From assembly GCA_025774405.1 (NCBI GenBank), contig JALGWB010000054.1, forward strand, positions 1 to 10,025: a DNA stretch of 10,025 nt. Direction: 5' to 3'. Below the pieces are notes generated by a model. The model was given only the letters and a program-made list of their open reading frames with translations, did not search any database and was not told where the DNA came from. Shown here piece by piece: positions 1 to 7,652 of this stretch. A program made the position numbers and the translations under genes. This stretch comes from a bacterium (GTDB taxonomy: Bacteria; Arandabacterota; Arandabacteria; Arandabacterales; Arandabacteraceae). The first letter of the stretch is position 1. Each line of letters opens with the position of its first letter.

Positions 1-3000
1 TATGTCAGGTGCGACACAACGATCACAGCTTCGGTCTGGACAGCATCCAATTGCGATGTAGACCGCGTTGAGTACTATCTTGCTGGTGAGGACGTCGTCA
101 ACGATGGTGAGGTGCTTGTTGCTACGAGCAGTGACTCGACTGACAATTATGAGGTCGCCTTCCCATCAAGCGGTGGCATCTGTGATTACCTGATGGCCGG
201 CGCTCTCCAGCACGGTTATGCAAGCGTCGAGCTCATCGCACGGCTGTATGATAAGCTCGGCAATGTGTCGGAGTACACAGTGGATGTGGTCCTGCTCGAT
301 CAGGAAGCAGCTACGGTCTTCATCACCAATCCTGCACCTGATTCCTATGTGAGAGGCTGGGTTGACCTTGAAGCGGATGCAATGAATGACGATGAAGTTT
401 ATGATGTAACGTATCAATATAGAGCCGTCGGCTCGAAGGCGGATTGGATAACAATTGCAACAACAAGAGCACACGACGGTGATCCATGGGATACCGATGA
501 CAACGGTGACGACATTGTCTGGAAGACAGATCTGCTTGCTGACGGTGTCTATGAACTCAGAGCGGTGGCAAGAGATGCCAACCTTGCTGAGGATCCCAAT
601 CCGCAGGTCATAACTGTCACGGTTGATAATACTGCGCCGGTTGTGGATGACTTCGATGTGGATCCCAAGTACACGACCGAGGCAGTGTTACCTGAGGAGC
701 CTTCCACCTGGATTGGTGGAAGCTTTGTTGAACTGACGGCAAGCGTGACCGATGCTGGTGGCCTTGCCTGGGTCAAGTTCTACTACAAGCTGGTTGAAGA
801 CATAATCGACGATGCTACTTACCTTGCCACCGACTACGACGCACCGTTTGCCTACAGGTGGTCTGGGACGTCGTTCACCAACCGGCCTTCTGGCTGGTAT
901 GACCTGATTATTGAGGCTCAGGACAGAGCAGGTAACAGCGTGATCTACCAGATGACGGTCTATATTGATCAGTGTGATCCGTATGCTGCAATAACCAAGA
1001 TCAACGATGATGAGACACCTGGCGGTTCCAACTTCTGGGGTGTCATCACGATTAACGCCACCGCTGAAGATGGTGGTCCTAATGTTGATTGCAGCTTCGC
1101 CAACCAGGAGTTCCACAGCGGGCTCTATGCCGCTCAGTTCCAGTACTCGACTGACTATGGTGATACCTGGCACAACCTCGGTGAGATGATTGTCGGTGCC
1201 GGTCCAGAGTACTCGATTGATTGGGATGTGAGCTTCCTGGTCGGTCAGTGGGTCTACATCAAGCTTGCTGGAATCGACAATGTCGGCAACTGGGGTTACA
1301 GTGACTCCATTTGGATCTATGTGAGCGATCAGATCGCTCCCAAGGCTACCATTGCCGGTGTTGACCCAGAGTTCAGCTATGTCTGGGCGGTTGCTGAGAC
1401 CCATGGTCAGTTCGAGTATGTGACGGTACGGTTCGAGTATGCACCTGCCGTTGGCTCATTCGAGTCGGCAGCGTGGACACCAATAGGTGAGGTACAGGAG
1501 GCTTACCCCGGTGGTGTCTATGGTGTACCGTGGCACTTCAGCGGTCTGAGCGGGAACTTCTGGGTGAGAGCGGTTGCCTACGACGACAACTATGATCCGC
1601 AGAATCCTGAGTATGCTGATCTCTACGATCATGATCCTGCGGTAATGCTCGTGACCATCGCAGATGATGAGGTTACCATGGCTTCGACCGAGTTCATTAC
1701 GAGCCTCACAAGAGAAGGTAATCTCCAGGATTGTGAGAAGCTCAAGGTGAAGGCGGTTGATCAGGATAAGCCGACAATCATCGCGGTGTTTGACGATGAT
1801 CCTGAAGACCACTTCAATGAACCTGCGGTTGAGAGGCTGCTTGACCTTGAAAGAGCTGACGATCCAACCCTCTGGGTTGACTACTTCTCGCTGTACAATC
1901 TTGATCCTTGGGGTCACGCTCTTATCATTGCTACCCACAATGAGGACGGTGAAGTCGGTGCTGTGACCAGTGAGTTCAATGTTTACAAGGTCACTGACGA
2001 TGAAGGCTCCAAGGATTGGGTCAGTCAGGATGGGCTCTCGATCGACATTCCTCAGGGGGCTGTCTCATTTGGCACCGACGGGTTGATCATTGTGAAAGTG
2101 CCGAAGCTGACTGAGGATGCAACAGTTGAACCTGTCACCCCGATTGGTGATCCGGTCATGGTGACATTCTTCAACTACAACTGTGGCAGCCAGTACACCT
2201 TCCAGAATGGTACACGTGCTTCGGTAGAGATGACCTATGATGAGAACCTGCTTCCTGAAGGTGTGAGCGAGGAAGACCTGAGAGTTGCTCTCTGGAATGA
2301 GTCTGGAAGGTACTGGTCAACCAGTGGTCTCCAGGAGTTTTACGTCGATACTGACGCCAATACGATAAGCTTCACGACCCGGACGACAGGAACCTTCTCA
2401 GTTGTGGCTTACACAACGTTCAGGATCACGACACCGGTCATCGTTCCTCGTTGCGGCGACTACACTGGTCCATTCCCGACCATCTGCACTGTGATTGAGG
2501 ATCTGCTGAATGGTGTCAATGAGGATGAGATCAAGCTCGTCCTGAGCGGTCCTGAAGAGGATCCGATTTTTGATAACCTCATAATCTACTACGGCTACAA
2601 CGGAGGTGCGTCGGATGGCTGGAGTGGTGACTATGATGACATAAGTCACATGCTCTGCCTTGAGCTCGATGAGGACTACGAGCTACTCGGCTCGGCGACG
2701 ACTGACGGTGGCTGGTCCGGCTATGGTCTGCCAGCTGGTACCTATACGCTTGATATCTACGCTGTCAACAATGCTGGTGATCCCAAGCATGAGCAGTTTA
2801 CCTTCGTGGTTGATGCGACGCCACCGGCTGTTGACTTCATAGGTACCTATGTGGCAGCCAACCCGACCTTCTTCCTTGATCTCAATGATCTTGAAAGCGG
2901 TGTCGATGAAGAGACCATCTTCATGGACATCTATGCTGTCAGGCACAGCGGCTACGAGACCGAGTACAAAGAGTATCTCGGAACGGCAACGCCGAGCAGC

Positions 3001-3846
3001 ATGCAGTTCGATTGGAATGAGCGCACGGTCACAGTAACCTTCGATCAGATGACTTACGGCTTCACCCTGAAGGATGAGATGGCTGTAGATGTCATCCTCT
3101 ACGATGGTGATGTCACAATCAATCTTGATCCTGATCGCACGAGTAGTTACTACAACTACTTCTGCGACGACGATGATCAGCAGTGCAGAGGTTATCTGCC
3201 TGAGGACGGTGTCGCAGATTGCGCTGGCAACCATGCTAACCCGGTCTGGCGCAGGTACACGGTCGACGCCGTACCGCCTAGCATGAAGGTCGTGAGTGCT
3301 GAAGGTGAAAGACCGATTGAGATCGAGGTTACCGATACCGGATCCGGTATAGACGTGGATGGATTCATGCTTAACGGCGAGCCGATAGAAGATCCCGACT
3401 GGACGGCTACTAGCTCGAGCAGTGGAATCCTCAGAATTGACGTTGGTGAGGGTGCCATTGACATAGACGTTACGGCTACCGATGCGGTTGGTAACTTCAC
3501 AGTCCTCGAGGTTGAGGAGGGTACCGAAGTTGTTGGCCTTGTGGACGTCAAGAGCTATCCTAACCCGTTCGATCCGTACAACGGTGAGTACGCCAGGATC
3601 GAGTACACCTTGACCAAGAGTGCCGATGTCACGATCGCCATCTATGACTTCGCTGGTGAGAAGGTCAAGACCGTATTTGATGGCTATCGTAGTGCTGGCA
3701 CCTACACCGAGAAGTGGTACGGAGTTGATGAGTCCGGTAAGACCGTTGCTTCCGGTGCTTACATTGGGTTCGTCAAGGTTGACGATGGCTCGAAGACTGT
3801 GACAAGAAACCTCAAGATCGGTGTCTATAACGGAGGTAATGACTAA
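1..3846 (+). CDS. Giant secreted Ig-repeat surface protein with FlgD/T9SS-like C-terminal domain (5' end outside window)
   Basis: The frame is open from base 1, so the GTG at 112 is not the true start. 1281 residues are visible and the gene begins further left. Numbering from base 1, the protein is a string of beta-rich Ig-like modules, recognised by recurring D-x-x-x-P linkers (VDNTAP at 208-213, DQIAP at 443-447, VDATPP at 937-942, VDAVPP at 1088-1093) that follow 'A-x-D-x-x-G-N' strands. Residues about 675-804 look like a ZU5-like unit ('GLSIDIPQGAV', ending 'GTFSVVAY'). Residues about 1181-1281 form a FlgD-Ig/Por-secretion-tail-like domain starting SYPNPFDP, with 'IYDFAGEKVKT' and 'VASGAY'. 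An acidic DTDDNGDD stretch near residues 166-173 could bind calcium. It is probably exported and anchored or displayed at the cell surface; the ligand is unknown. It ends in tandem stops TAA TAG. The PorV-like gene behind it supports T9SS-type export, which is an inference. Confidence 0.88.
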   Translation, partial: YVRCDTTITASVWTASNCDVDRVEYYLAGEDVVNDGEVLVATSSDSTDNYEVAFPSSGGICDYLMAGALQHGYASVELIARLYDKLGNVSEYTVDVVLLDQEAATVFITNPAPDSYVRGWVDLEADAMNDDEVYDVTYQYRAVGSKADWITIATTRAHDGDPWDTDDNGDDIVWKTDLLADGVYELRAVARDANLAEDPNPQVITVTVDNTAPVVDDFDVDPKYTTEAVLPEEPSTWIGGSFVELTASVTDAGGLAWVKFYYKLVEDIIDDATYLATDYDAPFAYRWSGTSFTNRPSGWYDLIIEAQDRAGNSVIYQMTVYIDQCDPYAAITKINDDETPGGSNFWGVITINATAEDGGPNVDCSFANQEFHSGLYAAQFQYSTDYGDTWHNLGEMIVGAGPEYSIDWDVSFLVGQWVYIKLAGIDNVGNWGYSDSIWIYVSDQIAPKATIAGVDPEFSYVWAVAETHGQFEYVTVRFEYAPAVGSFESAAWTPIGEVQEAYPGGVYGVPWHFSGLSGNFWVRAVAYDDNYDPQNPEYADLYDHDPAVMLVTIADDEVTMASTEFITSLTREGNLQDCEKLKVKAVDQDKPTIIAVFDDDPEDHFNEPAVERLLDLERADDPTLWVDYFSLYNLDPWGHALIIATHNEDGEVGAVTSEFNVYKVTDDEGSKDWVSQDGLSIDIPQGAVSFGTDGLIIVKVPKLTEDATVEPVTPIGDPVMVTFFNYNCGSQYTFQNGTRASVEMTYDENLLPEGVSEEDLRVALWNESGRYWSTSGLQEFYVDTDANTISFTTRTTGTFSVVAYTTFRITTPVIVPRCGDYTGPFPTICTVIEDLLNGVNEDEIKLVLSGPEEDPIFDNLIIYYGYNGGASDGWSGDYDDISHMLCLELDEDYELLGSATTDGGWSGYGLPAGTYTLDIYAVNNAGDPKHEQFTFVVDATPPAVDFIGTYVAANPTFFLDLNDLESGVDEETIFMDIYAVRHSGYETEYKEYLGTATPSSMQFDWNERTVTVTFDQMTYGFTLKDEMAVDVILYDGDVTINLDPDRTSSYYNYFCDDDDQQCRGYLPEDGVADCAGNHANPVWRRYTVDAVPPSMKVVSAEGERPIEIEVTDTGSGIDVDGFMLNGEPIEDPDWTATSSSSGILRIDVGEGAIDIDVTATDAVGNFTVLEVEEGTEVVGLVDVKSYPNPFDPYNGEYARIEYTLTKSADVTIAIYDFAGEKVKTVFDGYRSAGTYTEKWYGVDESGKTVASGAYIGFVKVDDGSKTVTRNLKIGVYNGGND

Positions 3847-3847
3847 T

Positions 3848-3881
3848 AGAAGGGGGAGGGGCTTATGCCCCTCCCTTCTTT
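3848..3881 (+). terminator. G/C-rich hairpin after the surface-protein gene
   Basis: Directly after the tandem stop codons, an imperfect inverted repeat (left arm 3848-3862, loop TTAT 3863-3866, right arm 3867-3879) has a nine-pair GC-rich core, AT-rich outer pairs if two Gs bulge out, and a short pyrimidine tail TTCTTT. It may be a terminator, or a processing or attenuation hairpin between two co-transcribed genes, because the next start is only 44 bases beyond it. Confidence 0.5.
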
Positions 3882-3924
3882 CGGGCTAATGAGCAAACAT
3901 TCCCCAACGAGGAGGTTAAGGGAG

Positions 3925-4827
3925 ATGTCAAAGGCAAGGTTCCTAGTCGTAGTTGCTGTCACGGTCGGGATGCTTTCGTATGCTGCTGTTGGCTTTGGAG
4001 CGGATCCTCATGCTGCGCCATTCCTGAGAATGGGCGTGGGCGCTAGAGCCCTTGCAATGGGAGGAGCATTCACAGCAATAGCTGATGATGCTACCGCAGC
4101 CTACTGGAATCCTGCAGGTCTGGTCAAGATCGAGAACATCGAGGCTACATTCATGTATGCAGCCAACATGGCTGTGGATAGGCAGCTCAACTACTTTGCC
4201 TATACCCAATGGCTTGGAATGGGTGGGCTTGGTGTATCATGGCTTAATGCAGGAATGGCTGATATGCCAAAGAGGGATGCAAGTGGCAACTTGCTCGGCA
4301 CTGAGGACTTTGGCGACAATGCAATCATGTTCTCATACGGTATGGAAGTCGGAAGCCTGATGCTTGGCGCGAGTGCTAAGATCCTGCATGAGGATGTGAT
4401 GGGGACGACTGAGACAGGCTTCGGATTGGATCTCGGCGGTATGTTCAACGTGACCGACAATGTGACAGCAGGCATCATGATAAGGGACGTGGGGTCACAG
4501 TATGGGGATGTGGATGTACCTATAGACTGGCGCTTCGGTACTGCTGTCCGTGCACTCGATGATGCCCTGGTCGTGGGGCTCGACGTTGATAAGGTTCAGG
4601 ACATCGATGACTTCGTGATCCATCTTGGCGCTGAGTACGGAATGGAAGTCCATCCTGGCTATTATACATTTTTCCGTATGGGCTTTAACAGCGTTGAAGA
4701 CCAGGCCTTTACAACCGGCCTTGGTATCCGTGTGCCCTATGTCCAGTTTGACTATAGTTACATTACCGAGCCTGACGAGGATGTGCTAGGCAACAGCCAT
4801 CGCATCTCCGTCACCGCCCGCTTCTAG
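3925..4827 (+). CDS. PorV/PorQ-like (UPF0164-type) outer-membrane beta-barrel protein
   Basis: This is a 300-residue protein. The frame is open back to an ATG at 3865, but that codon lies inside the terminator-like hairpin. The ATG at 3925 is preceded by GAGGAGG (3909-3915) and starts a typical signal peptide: MSKARF, a hydrophobic core, then cleavage probably after GFGA (residue 26). The mature N-terminus shows the family hallmark 'FLRMGVGARALAMGGAF' (33-49) and 'YWNPAGL' (60-66). The rest is alternating beta-strand sequence, and the chain ends in an aromatic residue (…VTARF), as outer-membrane barrels do. PorV of the type IX secretion system carries cargo with C-terminal sorting domains to the attachment machinery. 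This homologue is shorter than classical PorV (about 390 residues) and may be a general UPF0164 barrel. Lying directly behind a protein with a YPNPF-type tail, it is a plausible dedicated export partner, which is an inference. Confidence 0.85.
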   Translation: MSKARFLVVVAVTVGMLSYAAVGFGADPHAAPFLRMGVGARALAMGGAFTAIADDATAAYWNPAGLVKIENIEATFMYAANMAVDRQLNYFAYTQWLGMGGLGVSWLNAGMADMPKRDASGNLLGTEDFGDNAIMFSYGMEVGSLMLGASAKILHEDVMGTTETGFGLDLGGMFNVTDNVTAGIMIRDVGSQYGDVDVPIDWRFGTAVRALDDALVVGLDVDKVQDIDDFVIHLGAEYGMEVHPGYYTFFRMGFNSVEDQAFTTGLGIRVPYVQFDYSYITEPDEDVLGNSHRISVTARF

Positions 4828-4856
4828 TTGGGGTCGGAGCCAAAAATGTGCATCTT
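4828..4856 (+). repeat. 29-bp inverted repeat, left arm
   Basis: These 29 bases begin TTGGGGTCGGAGCC immediately after the TAG of the PorV-like gene. They are the exact reverse complement of 5038-5066. The arm sits between the stop codon and the gene's terminator hairpin, which suggests it was inserted there. Confidence 0.9.
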
Positions 4857-4859
4857 ACG

Positions 4860-4890
4860 GCCCCTGGCATGAAAAATGCTGGGGGCTTTT
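4860..4890 (+). terminator. Rho-independent terminator of the PorV-like gene
   Basis: An 11-pair stem (4860-4870 with 4876-4886, two of the pairs G-U) closes a GAAAA loop and is followed by TTTT (4887-4890). The GCCCC/GGGGGC base and T-run fit an intrinsic terminator for the gene ending at 4827. The T-run is short, so efficiency is uncertain. Confidence 0.68.
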
Positions 4891-5003
4891 AGTAGCTACC
4901 CCGCCGGCAGCCCTCAAGCTTGCCTTAAACAAGTCTTCAGTAGTATGTTTGCTGTGATGAGCCACTTGTGTGCAGGGTCGTAGGCTTGCCCCGCACCCGA
5001 GTG

Positions 5004-5028
5004 TGCACGTTTTTGGCTCCGACCCCAA
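5004..5028 (-). repeat. Third copy of the repeat (25 bp, one mismatch)
   Basis: This matches 5042-5066 at 24 of 25 positions (G instead of A at 5009) in direct orientation, 38 bases upstream, so it is inverted relative to 4828-4852. The strand is given relative to the left arm. Its terminal CCCCAA runs straight into GGAGG, which forms the Shine-Dalgarno sequence of the Nudix gene. Confidence 0.88.
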
Positions 5029-5033
5029 GGAGG
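5027..5033 (+). promoter_or_regulatory. Shine-Dalgarno sequence AAGGAGG that fixes the Nudix start
   Basis: A strong AAGGAGG sits seven bases before the ATG at 5041. Its first two bases are the last two bases of the middle repeat copy. The nearer ATG at 5034 is in a different frame that stops within 13 codons, so 5041 is the start this site serves. Confidence 0.75.
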
Positions 5034-5037
5034 ATGC

Positions 5038-5066
5038 AAGATGCACATTTTTGGCTCCGACCCCAA
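5038..5066 (-). repeat. 29-bp inverted repeat, right arm, overlapping the Nudix start
   Basis: This is the exact reverse complement of 4828-4856. It includes the ATG at 5041 and encodes the first residues of the Nudix protein (MHIFGSDP plus part of the next codon). It is 181 bases from the left arm, so the pair could in principle form a long hairpin. Confidence 0.9.
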
Positions 5067-5505
5067 ATTTGAGCGTGAGGTTTGTCCCCGGTGCGGGCAT
5101 CAATGGCGGCGGCGCAACCCGCTGCTCACCGTTGACATCATCATAGATCTCGGCGAAGACCATAGAATCGTGCTTGTGCGTCGCAAGAATCCACCCCATG
5201 GCTGGGCACTACCCGGTGGCTTTGTTGACTATGGCGAGACAGTCGAGGAGGCTGCAATTCGTGAAGCATTTGAGGAGACCGGACTCAAGGTTGAACTCGA
5301 GCGGCAGTTTCACACCTATTCCGATCCGAAACGAGATCCAAGAGGGCACATGGTCTCAGTTGTGTTTGTAGCTTCGGCGACTGGTCTGCCGGCTGGCGGT
5401 GATGATGCGGCCGAGGCGCACGGCTTTCGCCCGGACGAGCTCCCGGAGGATATTGTTTTCGACCACAGACAAATAATCGAGGACTACCTGGCGGGGCGCT
5501 ACTGA
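5041..5505 (+). CDS. Nudix hydrolase, ADP-ribose pyrophosphatase-like
   Basis: This 154-residue protein has a complete Nudix box: G60-x5-E66-x7-R74-E75-x2-E78-E79-x-G81, written GFVDYGE…REAFEETGL. Nudix enzymes cleave nucleoside diphosphates linked to another moiety, using Mg2+ held by the REXXEE glutamates. The flanks 'RRKNPPHGWALPGG' and 'YSDPKRDPRGH' resemble the ADP-ribose/NADH pyrophosphatase-like subfamily, but the substrate cannot be fixed. The N-terminus carries only half of a zinc ribbon (CPRCG, C15 and C18). The start is well supported by AAGGAGG at 5027-5033, yet ATG and the first eight or so codons lie inside a 29-bp repeat, so the native N-terminus appears to have been replaced by repeat sequence. 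The gene is convergent with mazG, 48 bases away, with no clear terminator between them. Confidence 0.92.
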   Translation: MHIFGSDPKFEREVCPRCGHQWRRRNPLLTVDIIIDLGEDHRIVLVRRKNPPHGWALPGGFVDYGETVEEAAIREAFEETGLKVELERQFHTYSDPKRDPRGHMVSVVFVASATGLPAGGDDAAEAHGFRPDELPEDIVFDHRQIIEDYLAGRY

Positions 5506-5553
5506 GCCTTCCTGAAGCTTGCTGACAAATCATTCCCGGCTGGAGTGGCAGGG

Positions 5554-6315
5554 CTATTGTTTCTTCTTTGTTTGGTTCCAGATGGCATCCATCTCCTCAA
5601 GCGTCATTCTGCCTCTCTTTACTATTTCAGCTTCAACCTTGCTAAAGCGATCGAGAAACTTCTCAATCGTCCTTTGAAGTGCATTCTCAGCTCTTATCCC
5701 GAGGAAGCGAGCTAGATTCACAAGAGAGAAAAGTATGTCACCAAGTTCATCCTCGACGTCTTTTAGCCGATTGCTCTTCCATGCCTCCTCGAATTCACCT
5801 ATTTCCTCTTTGAGCTTCGTGAAAACGCCCTCCGCAGTCTCCCAGTCAAAGCCCAGGCTCGCAGCCCTCTGCTGTATGCGTTGTGCCTTGACAAGGCTGG
5901 GTAGCGATCTCGGCACCCCTGACATGACCGACTTGCCCTGGGCACTGAGCTCTCGATGCTTGTTCTTCTCCCAGGCGTCAAGTACTTCGTGAGCCTCTGT
6001 CGCTTGTTTTTCGCCGAAAACGTGGGGATGTCTTTGCTTCATCTTGACAAAGGAACCGTCAAGAACATCATCGAGATCAAAGAGATTGTCTTCTTCAGCG
6101 ATTTTTGCTGCGAACATCAGGAGGAACAGGAGATCACCAAGCTCCTCACGTAGCCGATCTCTATCGCCTGAGCGTATCGCTTCACAGACCTCATGGGCTT
6201 CCTCAAGTATGTGGGGCTCAAGAGTCTTGAGGGTCTGCTCCCTGTCCCAGGGACAGCCTTGCGGACTTCGCAGATGCGCAATCAATTCCTTCAATCGGTC
6301 AAATGCACTGCTCAT
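5554..6315 (-). CDS. mazG: Nucleoside triphosphate pyrophosphohydrolase MazG
   Basis: This 253-residue protein has two tandem all-alpha MazG domains, as in the classical enzyme. Domain 1 shows the metal-binding pairs E38-E39-x-x-E42 and E58-x-x-D61 (EELGDLLF) plus the conserved 'MKQRHPHVFG' near 92-101. Domain 2 shows E170-E171-x-x-E174 and E190-x-x-D193 (DELGDILF), followed by 'LVNLARFLGI'. The opening 'LRSPQGCPWDREQT' is typical of the family. MazG hydrolyses NTPs and dNTPs to NMPs and pyrophosphate, clearing non-canonical nucleotides and, in E. coli, affecting ppGpp-dependent stress responses. The ATG at 6315 follows a purine-rich AGGGGGAA on the minus strand. Both sets of acidic residues are intact, so either domain could be active. 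Confidence 0.96.
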   Translation of the reverse strand: MSSAFDRLKELIAHLRSPQGCPWDREQTLKTLEPHILEEAHEVCEAIRSGDRDRLREELGDLLFLLMFAAKIAEEDNLFDLDDVLDGSFVKMKQRHPHVFGEKQATEAHEVLDAWEKNKHRELSAQGKSVMSGVPRSLPSLVKAQRIQQRAASLGFDWETAEGVFTKLKEEIGEFEEAWKSNRLKDVEDELGDILFSLVNLARFLGIRAENALQRTIEKFLDRFSKVEAEIVKRGRMTLEEMDAIWNQTKKKQ

Positions 6316-6459
6316 GCTTTCCCCCTGCTCTATTCTACATCAAGGCGACCAGCTTGAGCCAGAGATTTGCGAAGGCATGTTTCTTGGCCCGACGGCAGAA
6401 GCAGCTTGCAATCGTCTAACGTATGTGTTATCGGTTTGTGTGATTCTGGAGGAGCAGGG
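6316..6459. promoter_or_regulatory. Divergent intergenic region between mazG and alr
   Basis: These 144 bases must hold promoters for mazG (leftward) and probably for the alr-to-nucleoside operon (rightward). On the minus strand a TAGAAT box (6337-6332) resembles a -10 but would give a very short leader. On the plus strand TTGCAA (6406-6411) with TATCGG 17 bases on, or TGTTAT 14 bases on, is only a weak match. GGAGGAG at 6448-6454 is a good ribosome-binding site for alr. No operator palindrome was seen. Confidence 0.35.
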
Positions 6460-7638
6460 ATGGAATTCGCTGCCTGGTCGGAAATAGATATCGATGCCCT
6501 TAAACACAATGTTCGCAAGACTCGTTCTCTCGTTGGTCAAGACGTAAAGATCTTGCTGACCATAAAGGCGGATGCCTATGGGCATGGAGCACCGAGGGTT
6601 GCCCGAGCGGCTGTTTCTGAAAGCATTGATATGCTTGGGGTTGCAACGCTTCATGAGGGCATCGAGCTCAGGTGTTCAGGTATTGAAGTCCCAATACTCA
6701 TCCTCAGCCCATCACTGATCAGCGAGATTGACGAGATAATTGAATGGGATCTAACGCCTACGGTTTCTGATCTAAGGTTCGCCCGTGCCCTTTCCTTCAG
6801 CACCTCAGCAAAGCAACCTGTGAAGGTGCATGTTGAGATCGATACGGGCATGGCTAGAGCCGGGGTCAATGAGGACGAGGCACTGGAATTCATCGATAAT
6901 CTCTCACAGCTGGGCGGCATCATGATCGAAGGCATCTATACCCACTTTCCTACCACCTACCTTGAGGATCCCGAGTTTACCACAGCCCAGGTCGAAAGAT
7001 TCCGCAATCTGATTGATCAACTTTCTGCCCGTGGACTCAATCTTCCGCTCAGGCATGCTGCCAACAGTGCAGCAATAACCCAGTATCCTGATAGTCACTT
7101 CAACCTTGTTCGCCCTGGAGGAATGATCTACGGCATGTTTCCGCAGCCGGATTTTAACGGGATCGGGCTTAGACCTGTCATGAGTTTCAAGTCACGAATT
7201 GTCAATGTGAAACGTGTCGAGAAGGGTAGAAGCGTGAGCTATGGCAGAACATATCGTTTTGGACATGATGCTATCGTAGCAGCAGTTGCGGCTGGCTATG
7301 GTCACGGTCTTTCAAGAGCACTTTCCAACAAGGGTTACCTTCTTGTGCGTGGCAGGCGTGCACCCATAGTTGGCATGGTGACCATGGATGTTACCCTCAT
7401 AGACGTGACCGACATACCAGATGTTGCTGTCGGCGATGAGGTTGTCATTTTCGGTCGGCAGGGCGATGCCGAGATCGGTATATACGAAGTTGCCAAATGG
7501 TGTGACACAATCGCTTATGAGGTAACATGTGGCATAGGCAAGCGTGTTCCGCGTGTCTATATCGAGAATGGGCGTGTCACAGGTATTGTTACACTTGTTG
7601 GTGAACGTTTGCCGAAGGAGCGTATTCCACTCAGCTAA
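6460..7638 (+). CDS. alr: Alanine racemase (PLP-dependent)
   Basis: This 392-residue protein interconverts L- and D-alanine for peptidoglycan. The frame is open back to 6367, but the ATG at 6460 has GGAGGAG five bases upstream and begins 'MEFAAWSEIDIDALKHN', the normal N-terminus. The PLP lysine is K36 in KADAYGHG. The opposing catalytic tyrosine is Y280 in AAGYGHG. Other hallmarks are HVEIDTGMARAG (124-135), EGIYTHF (157-163), RHAANSAA (198-205), RPGGMIYG (218-225, whose Arg normally contacts the PLP ring nitrogen) and the C-terminal 'IAYEVTCGIGKRVPRVY' (351-367). The fold should be a TIM barrel plus a beta domain, acting as a dimer. It is first in a rightward gene train, 14 bases before the Tudor-like gene. 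Its link to the nucleoside genes downstream is not obvious and may be only positional. Confidence 0.95.
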   Translation: MEFAAWSEIDIDALKHNVRKTRSLVGQDVKILLTIKADAYGHGAPRVARAAVSESIDMLGVATLHEGIELRCSGIEVPILILSPSLISEIDEIIEWDLTPTVSDLRFARALSFSTSAKQPVKVHVEIDTGMARAGVNEDEALEFIDNLSQLGGIMIEGIYTHFPTTYLEDPEFTTAQVERFRNLIDQLSARGLNLPLRHAANSAAITQYPDSHFNLVRPGGMIYGMFPQPDFNGIGLRPVMSFKSRIVNVKRVEKGRSVSYGRTYRFGHDAIVAAVAAGYGHGLSRALSNKGYLLVRGRRAPIVGMVTMDVTLIDVTDIPDVAVGDEVVIFGRQGDAEIGIYEVAKWCDTIAYEVTCGIGKRVPRVYIENGRVTGIVTLVGERLPKERIPLS

Positions 7639-7652
7639 AGGTGGGTGACATC

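Noticed and set aside
2683..3234. Long open frame on the minus strand inside the surface-protein gene (183 codons), and a similar one at 688-1404
   Set aside because: Both lie wholly within the strongly supported plus-strand gene, have no recognisable domain and no ribosome-binding site of note; they are by-products of its codon use.
3865..3924. Upstream ATG start for the PorV-like gene, adding 20 residues
   Set aside because: It lies in the hairpin after the preceding gene and would bury the signal peptide; the ATG at 3925 has a clear GAGGAGG and an N-terminal signal sequence.
4855..5199. Minus-strand open frame of 114 codons across the repeat island
   Set aside because: It consists of repeat copies, the terminator hairpin and the antisense of the Nudix N-terminus, with no protein family signature.
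5506..5553. Possible bidirectional terminator between the convergent Nudix and mazG genes
   Set aside because: Only a tiny CTTC/GAAG stem is visible and neither strand has a T-run after a stable stem.
6367..6459. Upstream start for alanine racemase, adding 31 residues
   Set aside because: The added residues have no family similarity and the ATG at 6460 follows GGAGGAG and gives the canonical N-terminus.
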